A stretch of 64,000 bases of DNA from Streptomyces sp. NL15-2K (GTDB lineage: Bacteria; Actinomycetota; Actinomycetes; Streptomycetales; Streptomycetaceae). The notes under the pieces were generated by a model. The model saw only the letters and a program-made list of their open reading frames with translations. It made no database searches and was not told the DNA's origin. Every line of letters starts with the position of its first letter. Within the stretch, counting starts at the first letter, position 1. Below are positions 1 to 6,705 of the stretch, piece after piece. The DNA is taken from contig NZ_CP130630.1 of assembly GCF_030551255.1 (NCBI RefSeq), positions 7,173,501 through 7,237,500 on the forward strand, given 5' to 3'. The translations under genes were made by a program, and so were the position numbers.

Positions 1-522
1 GACGCCGTCGACCTCGGTGATCAGCTGGTCGAGGACGTAGAACTCGTTGAAGAACTCCACGCCCTCCTTCACGCAGTTCTGGTACAGCGTCTGGAGGATC
101 ATGTGGCCGGTGCGGTCCGCCGCGTAGCAGGACCGGCGCACCGGCGCCTCGCCGTGGTTACGGCTGTGACCGCCGAAGCGGCGCTGGTCGATCGTGCCGT
201 TCGGCGTGCGGTTGAACGGCAGGCCCATCTTCTCCAGGTCGAGGACCGAGTCGATGGCCTCCTTCGCCAGGATCTCGGCGGCGTCCTGGTCGACCAGGTA
301 GTCACCGCCCTTGACCGTGTCGAAGGTGTGCCACTCCCAGTTGTCCTCCTCCACGTTGGCCAGCGCGGCGGCCATGCCGCCCTGCGCGGCGCCCGTGTGG
401 GAGCGGGTGGGGTAGAGCTTGGTGAGCACCGCGGTGCGGCTGCGCTTCGTGGACTCGATGGCCGCGCGCATGCCCGCGCCGCCGGCGCCGACGATGACGG
501 TGTCGTACTTGTGGATCTTCAT
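1..522 (-). CDS. sdhA: Succinate dehydrogenase flavoprotein subunit, N-terminal part
   Basis: Oxidises succinate to fumarate with covalently bound FAD as part of membrane complex II of the TCA cycle. The 174 visible residues start with the dinucleotide-binding motif VIVGAGGAGM (about residues 9-18), followed by the flavin-attachment region SHTGAAQGG, where the His would carry FAD. The reading frame leaves the window at position 1, so only about 30% of the usual length (roughly 585 residues) is present. It is the third gene of an sdhCDA(B) operon on the minus strand, 19 bp after sdhD. The ATG at 520-522 matches the family start (MKIHKYDTVIVGAGG). sdhB would be expected beyond the left edge. 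Confidence 0.97.
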   Translation of the reverse strand, partial: MKIHKYDTVIVGAGGAGMRAAIESTKRSRTAVLTKLYPTRSHTGAAQGGMAAALANVEEDNWEWHTFDTVKGGDYLVDQDAAEILAKEAIDSVLDLEKMGLPFNRTPNGTIDQRRFGGHSRNHGEAPVRRSCYAADRTGHMILQTLYQNCVKEGVEFFNEFYVLDQLITEVDGV

Positions 523-541
523 GATTCTCGCAGCCCCGTGC

Positions 542-1024
542 CTAGCGGATGTTCGGGTCGAAGGTGAAGATCACCAGCGTGCCCAGCAGGATGGTGAACA
601 CCGTGGCGGTGTAGAGCAGGCCCTTGAGCCACAGCCGGGTGTTCGGGCGCTCCGCGTAGTCGTTGATGATCGTGCGCAGGCCGTTGGCGCCGTGCAGCAT
701 CGCGAGCCACAGCATCAGCAGGTCCCATGCCTGCCAGAAGGGGGAGGCCCAGCGGCCGGCCACGAAGGCGAAGCCGATCTTGGACACGCCGCCGTCCAGC
801 ACCAGCTGGATGAGCAGGTGGCCGATGACCAGGACGACCAGCACGATGCCGGACAGGCGCATGAACAGCCAGGCGGCCATCTCGAAGTTGCCCCGAGTGG
901 ACTTCGGGGTCTTCTTGGTGCGCTGGCGCGGGGCCTCGATGAGGGGGGCCGGGTTGTCGACGCCGTAGACGGAGGGGCCCTCGACGGGGCCGATCCCGGA
1001 CGCGGCGGTTTCGGTGGTGGACAT
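542..1024 (-). CDS. sdhD: Succinate dehydrogenase hydrophobic membrane anchor subunit
   Basis: Small integral membrane subunit that, with SdhC, holds complex II in the membrane and forms the haem and quinone sites. The 160-residue product has a soluble Lys/Arg-rich N-terminus (about 50 residues) and then three hydrophobic helices, including the segment WLFMRLSGIVLVVLVIGHLL with its candidate haem-ligand His, and the motif HGANGLRTIINDY after the second helix. It lies 5 bp downstream of sdhC and 19 bp upstream of sdhA, so it is clearly co-transcribed. The N-terminal extension is typical of actinobacterial SdhD. Confidence 0.93.
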   Translation of the reverse strand: MSTTETAASGIGPVEGPSVYGVDNPAPLIEAPRQRTKKTPKSTRGNFEMAAWLFMRLSGIVLVVLVIGHLLIQLVLDGGVSKIGFAFVAGRWASPFWQAWDLLMLWLAMLHGANGLRTIINDYAERPNTRLWLKGLLYTATVFTILLGTLVIFTFDPNIR

Positions 1025-1029
1025 GGGTG

Positions 1030-1410
1030 TCAGCTCCCGAACAGTTCACGAGCGGCGTGGCCGAGGACGGGGTAGATCGCCCCGAGCATCAGCACGACCC
1101 ACAGACCCATGACGGACCAGAACATCTGCTTCTGGTAGCGCGGGCCCTTCGACCAGAAGTCGACGGCGATGACGCGCAGACCGTTGAGCGCGTGGAAGAG
1201 GATCGCGGCGACGAGGCCGTACTCCAGTAGCGCGACGATCGGCGTCTTGTACGTGGCTACGACCTTGTCGTAGTCCTCGGGGGAGACACGGACAAGTGCG
1301 GTGTCCAGTACATGGACGAACAGGAAGAAGAAGATGAGGACGCCGGTGACTCGATGAGCCACCCAGGACCACATTCCTTCCCGGCCGCGGTACAGCGTTC
1401 CAGCCGGCAC
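1030..1410 (-). CDS. sdhC: Succinate dehydrogenase cytochrome b556 subunit
   Basis: First gene of the sdh operon and the other membrane anchor of complex II. The chosen GTG start (1408-1410) has GGAGG six bases upstream and gives a 126-residue protein beginning VPAGTLYRGREGMWSW, the usual length for Streptomyces. An ATG 25 codons upstream is in frame but adds only Arg/Pro-rich sequence. The motif SWVAHRVTGVLIFFFLFVHV holds the helix I region and the putative haem-binding His; two more helices follow. The promoter of the operon should lie in the roughly 270 bp before it, towards 1683. Confidence 0.92.
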   Translation of the reverse strand: MPAGTLYRGREGMWSWVAHRVTGVLIFFFLFVHVLDTALVRVSPEDYDKVVATYKTPIVALLEYGLVAAILFHALNGLRVIAVDFWSKGPRYQKQMFWSVMGLWVVLMLGAIYPVLGHAARELFGS

Positions 1411-1683
1411 GGAAGCCCTCCGGGAGCGGGGATTGGGGCCGCGCCGGCTTTCTGTGTCGGTCGGGCCCGGCCGGGTACGGTCCACCGGCCCCCAGCATCC
1501 TAGCGAGGCGCTGCCGCTGGGCTCAGCCGGGGGTTGGGGGTGTGATCAAAGTGGCACGCGGATGGGTGCAGTCGGGCGGTTACTGGGGGTGAGATCTGGG
1601 GCTACTGGGGTGGGATGTGCGGTGATTTGCCGGGTGCGGCGCCGTTTGGGCTGGTCGCGCCCACGCGGCGGAGCCGCAGATTG

Positions 1684-2220
1684 TCACAGCCCCGCGCCCC
1701 TGAATGCCTCCACCAACCGCCCTCTTGCAAGGCGCCGGAGTTCCTCTGCCGTAACGATCCGCTCCTCCTCCGGATCGTTTGTCAATCGTGACCGGATGGC
1801 CTCCAGGACCCGGTCGAGGGCCTCGCTCGGGGGCAGGTCATCCAGGCAGATGACGAACGTGTGTCCGAATCGGGTCTCGTACGCCGCCTGCGCCGCGCTC
1901 AGTGCCATGCGGGCGGCGGAGTACGCGCCCTCCGGCAGGACCGGCAGTGACTCTTCCGTCAACGCCTCCGTCAGATCCTCCGGCGTCAGGTCGTACGCCG
2001 CCTCGTCCGATGCCGCCAGGAGGGCGTCCAGGGTGGGGTAGGGGCGGTGGTCGGTGATGCGGTGGGCCCAGTGGTGGCTGTGGAGGCAGGTGAGGAGGGT
2101 GTGTACGGCGTCGGCCGCGGGAGCGGTGTTGAAGTGCTCCAGTGGGGAACGCGTTCCGGGCGTGGTGCCCCGGGTCTGCTCGGATATGGCGACTCGGCCA
2201 GGAAGGTGTGTGGGCGTCAC
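1684..2220 (-). CDS. OHCU decarboxylase-like protein with a degenerate active site
   Basis: Residues about 25-178 follow the fold of 2-oxo-4-hydroxy-4-carboxy-5-ureidoimidazoline decarboxylase (UraD): LEHFN at the start of the domain, then W..R...HRPYPTLDALLAAS, later AYETRFGHTFVIC and finally a helix ending in an LRRLARGRLVEAF motif. Known active members carry a His-Pro motif (HPRIG-like) and a Ser..Glu-Gln motif in the middle. Neither is seen here; that stretch reads SLPVLPEGAYSAAR. I infer it is not a working ureide enzyme, and no urate-degradation genes are nearby. The start is unsure: the GTG at 2218-2220 lacks a good ribosome-binding site. It is monocistronic and divergent from the hexosaminidase gene. 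Confidence 0.75.
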   Translation of the reverse strand: MTPTHLPGRVAISEQTRGTTPGTRSPLEHFNTAPAADAVHTLLTCLHSHHWAHRITDHRPYPTLDALLAASDEAAYDLTPEDLTEALTEESLPVLPEGAYSAARMALSAAQAAYETRFGHTFVICLDDLPPSEALDRVLEAIRSRLTNDPEEERIVTAEELRRLARGRLVEAFRGAGL

Positions 2221-2375
2221 GTGCGTTTCGGCAGGGGGAGCTGTGAGAGATGTGGCGTCACGTTATCGAGAGTGGATGTGGCGTGTCCGTCGGTTGCCCG
2301 AATTTCATCCGAACGGGAGTGTTTCGGAACGCGTGGTGGACACACTCAGGTGTCCGAAGGGCCTAGGTTGGCGCC

Positions 2376-4031
2376 GTGAGTCAGCACAGGCGGAGTCAGT
2401 ACGGCCGGGCGTCGGCGAAGAGGGCGTTGCAGCGGACGTGGGTGCTGATCGTCGCGGTGGTGGTCGTGACGGTGGGGGCCGGAGTGGGTCTCGGCCTGTG
2501 GGCCGGCGGCGGCAGCGACGACAGCGGGCCCGCCGGGTCGGCGCAGGAGCAGCCTTCCGGCGGTACGTCCGCGGGTGCCCCGAGTCCGTCGCCCACACGC
2601 TCGTACCCGCTGTCCAAGAGCCCGCGCACGATCCCCGCCGTGCGCGAGCACACCCCGGCGCGTGGTCCCGGCTGGAGTCCGGAGAAGGGGCTGCGGGTCG
2701 TCGTGAGCGACGGGGACTTGGCCGACGAGGGGCGGCTGCTCGCCGGTGAGCTGGGGCTGTCGTACGCGGGCGAGAAGAACGACGTGCGTGACGGCGACGT
2801 ACGGCTGGCGCTGAGCGGTGACGAGGGGGCCGACCCCGAGTCGTACACGATGACCGTGCGTGGTGGACGGGTGACCATCAGCGGTCCTGCGGACGCGGGC
2901 GTGTTCTACGGCACCCGCACGCTGAAGCAGGAGGTGCGCGGCGACGGTACGGCGCCGGAGGGCGTCGTGCGCGACGGGCCGGCCAAGCCGGTGCGCGGGC
3001 TCATGCTGGACATCGCGCGCAAGCACTTCACGGCCGACTGGATCGAGGACCGGATCCGGGAGCTGGGCGACCTCAAGTTCAACCAGCTCGGGCTGCACTT
3101 CTCCGACGACCAGGGGTTCCGGATCGAGTCCGACTCCCATCCGGAGGTCGTGTCGCGACAGCATCTGACCAAGGCGCAGGTGAAGGAGATCGTCGGCCTC
3201 GCTGCCAGCCGGCACATCACCGTCGTGCCCGAGATCGACTCGCCCGGGCATCTGGGCGCGGTCATCGACGCGCACCCCGACCTGCAGTTGCGCAACGCGC
3301 AGGGTGTTGCGGCGCGCGGCGCGGTCGACATCTCCAAGCCGGAGGCCGGCGAGATCGTCGACGACCTGCTGAACGAGTACGCCGACCTCTTCCCGGGCGG
3401 CCAGTGGCACCTCGGCGGCGACGAGTACCGGGCGCTCATGGTGTCCAATCCCGAGGCGTCCTACCCGCAGCTGGCCAGTGCCGCGCGGGAGGCCTACGGC
3501 TCCGGCGGGACCGTCGCCGACCTCACCACCGGCTGGCTCAACGACCGCGCCGACACCGTCCGCGCCCACGACAGGACCCCGCGGGCCTGGAACGACGGCT
3601 TCTTCCGGGGTACGTCCGTGCAGCCCGACAAGGACATCCAGGTCGCGTACTGGACGGGCAAGGAGATCGGCGCGCGGCTGCCGACCGAGTATCTGAGCAC
3701 GGGCCGGAAGCTGATCAACTACAACGACGAGTTCCTGTACTACGTCCTCGGCCAGCCGCTGACCTTCGTCTATCCGACCGGGCAGCGGATCTACGAGCAG
3801 TGGACCCCGCTCGTCGTGCGCGGCACGCGGGCGGTGCCCACGAAGTACGACGACCAGATCCTCGGCGGGTCCTTCGCGGTGTGGTGCGACCTCGCGAACT
3901 CCCAGACGCAGGATCAGGTCGCGGCCGGGATCCGGATGCCGCTCAGGGCGACGGTGCAGAAGCTGTGGGACTCCGGGGAGCCGGAGCTGCCCTGGACGGA
4001 GTTCAGGGCGCTCGCCGATCGATTGGACTGA
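2376..4031 (+). CDS. Membrane-anchored beta-N-acetylhexosaminidase, GH20
   Basis: Removes terminal N-acetylglucosamine residues from chitin or peptidoglycan fragments outside the cell. The 551-residue protein starts at a GTG. It has one N-terminal hydrophobic segment (about residues 20-41, VLIVAVVVVTVGAGVGLGLW), then a Ser/Pro-rich linker, the small GH20b-like domain (about 85-200) and a TIM barrel. Barrel landmarks are RGLMLDIARKHF, the loop NQLGLHFSDDQGFR, EIDSPGHL, and WHLGGDEY, whose Asp-Glu pair is the substrate-assisted catalytic dyad. No lipobox is present, so it is probably anchored by its uncleaved helix. It is transcribed alone and is followed by an unrelated unknown gene. Confidence 0.93.
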   Translation: MSQHRRSQYGRASAKRALQRTWVLIVAVVVVTVGAGVGLGLWAGGGSDDSGPAGSAQEQPSGGTSAGAPSPSPTRSYPLSKSPRTIPAVREHTPARGPGWSPEKGLRVVVSDGDLADEGRLLAGELGLSYAGEKNDVRDGDVRLALSGDEGADPESYTMTVRGGRVTISGPADAGVFYGTRTLKQEVRGDGTAPEGVVRDGPAKPVRGLMLDIARKHFTADWIEDRIRELGDLKFNQLGLHFSDDQGFRIESDSHPEVVSRQHLTKAQVKEIVGLAASRHITVVPEIDSPGHLGAVIDAHPDLQLRNAQGVAARGAVDISKPEAGEIVDDLLNEYADLFPGGQWHLGGDEYRALMVSNPEASYPQLASAAREAYGSGGTVADLTTGWLNDRADTVRAHDRTPRAWNDGFFRGTSVQPDKDIQVAYWTGKEIGARLPTEYLSTGRKLINYNDEFLYYVLGQPLTFVYPTGQRIYEQWTPLVVRGTRAVPTKYDDQILGGSFAVWCDLANSQTQDQVAAGIRMPLRATVQKLWDSGEPELPWTEFRALADRLD

Positions 4032-4137
4032 AACGGGGGGCGCTCCAGGGGCGGATTGTCCCGTCCGGCTGCGAACGGGCGTACGACTGTGGTGTATTCG
4101 GGCCGAGTCGTAACGAACAGCCGGGGGGAACCGGGAC

Positions 4138-4653
4138 ATGGGTTACTGGGGGTACTTCGTCGTGGGCCGTGGTGAGCGGCCGCTCGCGGAGTCGAAGGCG
4201 TTAGCCGGCGTCGAGGGCATGACCCTGCGGACGTCGGCGCCTGGTGGATGGCAGGTGTGGGAGTACCCGAGCGGTGACGGCGACGTCGGGAACATGAACG
4301 CCCTCGCGCGGGAGACCGGGGCGCCCGCGCTCTTCGGATACGTCATGGACAGCGCCTCGGTCGTCGTGGAGGCGGCGGCGCCTCGGAGCGGGGCGTGGAC
4401 GACCTGCCTGGGGCGGGCCGCGATGGCCAGGTACCTCGTGGCCGAAAACGAGGGGCTGACCCTGGAGGACTACTTCCTCCAGCCCTCGGATGCCGCCGAG
4501 CGGGCCGTCCACTGGGCCGCCGAGGCCGGGCACACGGTGGAGGAAGAGCCGCTGCTCGACGTGCTCACCGCCGACACCGGCCCCGCGACGGACCAGTTGG
4601 CCGAAAACCACTTCTTCCGGCTGCTCGACCGGCTGGGTGTGGTTCCCCTGTGA
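4138..4653 (+). CDS. Conserved protein of unknown function with a TTA codon
   Basis: A 171-residue soluble protein starting MGYWGYFVVGRGERPL. I do not recognise the family. It looks alpha/beta, has no signal peptide or membrane helix and ends in a helix (ENHFFRLLDRLGVVPL). The start codon follows GGGGGGAACCGGGAC, an acceptable ribosome-binding site. Codon 22 (4201-4203) is TTA, a codon rare in Streptomyces and read by the bldA tRNA, so expression may be tied to development. It lies 78 bp before the next gene on the same strand and could share its transcript. Confidence 0.75.
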   Translation: MGYWGYFVVGRGERPLAESKALAGVEGMTLRTSAPGGWQVWEYPSGDGDVGNMNALARETGAPALFGYVMDSASVVVEAAAPRSGAWTTCLGRAAMARYLVAENEGLTLEDYFLQPSDAAERAVHWAAEAGHTVEEEPLLDVLTADTGPATDQLAENHFFRLLDRLGVVPL

Positions 4654-4731
4654 CACTCCGGGGCCGTCGCGCGCAGTAAGGGGAAGTGCGGGTTCCGTAA
4701 GGGAAGGCCGCCTGGCGAGGGAGTCGTGGGG

Positions 4732-5316
4732 ATGAGCCTGGTGGAGCTGATCGCTCAGGCCGACGAGCGCGGACTGGCCGCCAGCGGGCTGGCTTGTCTG
4801 GATCGGTGCCTGCCCTTGCTGGGGGCCGACGACGAGGCCTTGCGGCCGCTGTGGACGGACCTCGCCGACGGCGGTGACGGTGACTGGGACGAGCTTCTGG
4901 AGCAGGTGCGCGGCAAGCTCGGTTACGCGGGGACCTTCGACCTCGGGCCGCAGGCACCCGTCACGGACGAGGCCGCGCTGCTGGCACGCCGGATGCTCGA
5001 CGCCGCCCCCGCCAAGCGGTCCCCGGCCGAGGTACGGGTGTGGGCCGACGCCTGCTCCGTCGCCGCGCTGCGGATCCACCGGCTCCTCGAGGGCGCCTCC
5101 GACGAGGCCGGGGAGTCCTTGGCCGACGCCCGCCGCGAGGGCCGTACGGAGGGCATGTCGCCCCTCGTCGCCGCCGAACTGCGCCGCCAGGTCACCGTCC
5201 TGGAACTCCTCGCCGGTCACGGCGCGGCCGGCCTGCGCCCGGCGCTGGAGGTGTCGACGGAGGGGCGGCGGATCCTGCGCGCGGTGGTGTCGCGGCGCAC
5301 TCGGCGACGGGGCTAG
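4732..5316 (+). CDS. Conserved helical protein of unknown function
   Basis: Product of 194 residues, mostly predicted helix, rich in Leu, Ala and Arg, without signal or membrane segments. I recognise no domain. Two starts are possible. The ATG at 4732 has GAGGGAG eight bases upstream, while the in-frame GTG at 4726 sits too close to it, so the ATG is preferred. The stop codon TAG (5314-5316) is made by the first two bases of an inserted MITE (see 5314-5549). The original stop was probably TAA, judging from the other side of the insertion. Confidence 0.72.
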   Translation: MSLVELIAQADERGLAASGLACLDRCLPLLGADDEALRPLWTDLADGGDGDWDELLEQVRGKLGYAGTFDLGPQAPVTDEAALLARRMLDAAPAKRSPAEVRVWADACSVAALRIHRLLEGASDEAGESLADARREGRTEGMSPLVAAELRRQVTVLELLAGHGAAGLRPALEVSTEGRRILRAVVSRRTRRRG

Positions 5317-5549
5317 GGCCCTTCTGATGGATCTCCGTGGGAGAAGGAGCGGCGTTCGATGCGTGCTCTCGGCGTGCCGCGTGGAAGACCTCGATGGGGG
5401 TCCCCCCGCGCGAGCGAAGCCGAGCGTGGGGGAGGAGCTACGTGGGCTTTCGCGCGGTGCGGCGAGTGGGGGCACCTCCCACGCCTTTAGGGCAGTGGGG
5501 GAGCGTGCCGGGCGTCGCGACGCCGCGGAGATCCATCAGAAGGGCCCTA
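5314..5549. mobile_element. MITE with TA target duplication, type 1
   Basis: A 236-bp non-coding element bounded by TA on both sides. The ends are inverted repeats of about 24 bp: the left end begins TAGGGCCCTTCTGATGGATC and the right end is its reverse complement. TA duplication is the hallmark of IS630/Tc1-type transposases, so the element was probably moved in trans by such an enzyme. It encodes nothing. The interior shares two blocks, 5344-5379 and 5503-5522, with the otherwise different MITE at 48192-48358. It inserted exactly in the stop codon of the upstream gene and ends 26 bp from the stop of the convergent DUF1877 gene. Confidence 0.85.
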
Positions 5550-5574
5550 AGCGTCGCAGAGCCCACCCGGCACC

Positions 5575-6036
5575 TCACCGCACCAGCCACTTCACCACCG
5601 TGTCCCCGTACCGCGCGGTCTGCGTGTAGAACGCGGTCAGGTCGCGGTGCGCGGCCGCGAAGAAGGCTCGGGCTTGCGTCTCCCACTCCGGCCCGCCGTA
5701 TCTCGGGAGCAGTTCGGCGCGGGCGGCCCGCCACAGCGCCTCGAAGTCCGCCGACGTGAGGAACGCGGCGACCTGGGCCGTCTCCGCCACGGTCAGCAGC
5801 AGGAACGGCGGGGTGTCGGGCTCGGGAGAGTACGCCGGGCGGCCGCCCAGGACCACGTCGGTGCCGGTGTAGAGGAGCTCGTGGTCGAGGTAGCCCTTGT
5901 CCAGCACCTCCTCGCGGTGCCGGCCGATCCGCTCGCGCACGGTGTCCCAGTCGTCCTCGAACAGCTGTCGCAGCCAGGTCGCCTCGGTGCGCAGGGTCGA
6001 GGGCGGGACCGCGCGGAGATGGAAGTACATGCTCAT
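5575..6036 (-). CDS. DUF1877 (YfbM-like) family protein
   Basis: Residues MSMYFHLRAVPPSTL at the N-terminus and the later LDKGYLDHELLYTG and FLTSADFEALW stretches fit the DUF1877 family, cytosolic proteins of unknown role. The 153-residue form beginning MSMYFHL matches the family start and is chosen. The frame extends 35 codons upstream, and another Met (at 6069) has GGGAG in front of it, so a slightly longer protein is possible. The gene ends next to the MITE inserted at 5314-5549. Confidence 0.78.
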   Translation of the reverse strand: MSMYFHLRAVPPSTLRTEATWLRQLFEDDWDTVRERIGRHREEVLDKGYLDHELLYTGTDVVLGGRPAYSPEPDTPPFLLLTVAETAQVAAFLTSADFEALWRAARAELLPRYGGPEWETQARAFFAAAHRDLTAFYTQTARYGDTVVKWLVR

Positions 6037-6202
6037 CGCAGAGAGGAGCGCGCGGGAGGGGCGAATCATCACTCCCGCGTAAACCTCGCTCCTGAAAGAG
6101 TCCTGTGACCGCCCTGCGGTGGAGGTGGGGCGGTCCTGCACCGGTTGCGGGCACCCGCCGGATCCGCGTGACGGATCGCCGCGCCGCGACGCTCTTCCGG
6201 GT

Positions 6203-6601
6203 GTGACGGCACATCAGGAAACCAGGCCCTCAGCTGCGACGAAGCCGGTGCGGTGGGCGGCGGACGCGGTGGCGACCCTCCGCGAGGGAGCGCGGCTGCG
6301 CCTCGACTACTCGGCGCAGAGCCTGTGGCGCGTCGACCGGATGATCGACGGGATACGGGGGGAGGGGACGCCGTACCCGGCCGTCGAGACGGTGTTGCGC
6401 GGCCTCGGGGCGTACGCCGGTGAGGTGATCGTCCGGCAGACCGGTGCCGAGTGGTGGGCGGGCGGCGGCGACCACTGGGTCCGCACCCCCGACGGACGGC
6501 TGTGGGACCCGATCGACGAGGCCCGCCGGTGCTTCACCGGGGACGGGTCGCTGCGGTTGCTGTGCCGGGACGCGACCAACGCGGCCGCGTCCCGGACATA
6601 G
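6203..6601 (+). CDS. Small conserved protein, paralogue of the gene at 9618
   Basis: A 132-residue soluble protein of unknown function. Its central part (RLRLDYSAQSLWRVDRMIDGIR, then GLGAYAGEVIVR and TPDGRLWDPI) aligns clearly with the protein encoded at 9618-10055 (PLDYSVASLRVVDFLIDGLR, GLGAYVGEVLVR, MPDGRAWNPL). The two therefore belong to one family and flank the PGRP amidase gene. The GTG at 6203 is favoured because upstream sequence is Pro/Arg-rich and has no matching part in the paralogue. The frame is open back to 6119. The ribosome-binding site is weak. Confidence 0.72.
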   Translation: MTAHQETRPSAATKPVRWAADAVATLREGARLRLDYSAQSLWRVDRMIDGIRGEGTPYPAVETVLRGLGAYAGEVIVRQTGAEWWAGGGDHWVRTPDGRLWDPIDEARRCFTGDGSLRLLCRDATNAAASRT

Positions 6602-6615
6602 GGCTTGTCAGACAG

Positions 6616-6703
6616 GACCTAGGCCAGACCGAGGCCAGACCAAGGCCAGACCTAGGCCAGACCTAGGCCAGACCTAGGCCAGACCTAGGCCAGACCTAGG
6701 CCT
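6616..6703. repeat. Eight tandem copies of an 11-bp repeat
   Basis: Units of GACCTAGGCCA, with two slightly diverged copies near the left end, fill the gap between the convergent genes ending at 6601 and 6706. Each unit holds the palindrome CCTAGG. There is no classical terminator here, so the array may act as a bidirectional transcription block or may simply be a neutral minisatellite. Confidence 0.95.
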
Positions 6704-6705
6704 GC

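Noticed and set aside
1655..1700. Possible short dispersed Streptomyces repeat (GGCGGAGCCGCAGATTGTCA region)
   Set aside because: It looks like a family of short repeats I have seen downstream of genes in Streptomyces, but there is only one copy here and I cannot confirm it from this window.
6616..6703. Tandem repeats as a CRISPR array
   Set aside because: Units are 11 bp and contiguous, with no spacers; none of the other repeats in the window has repeat-spacer structure either.
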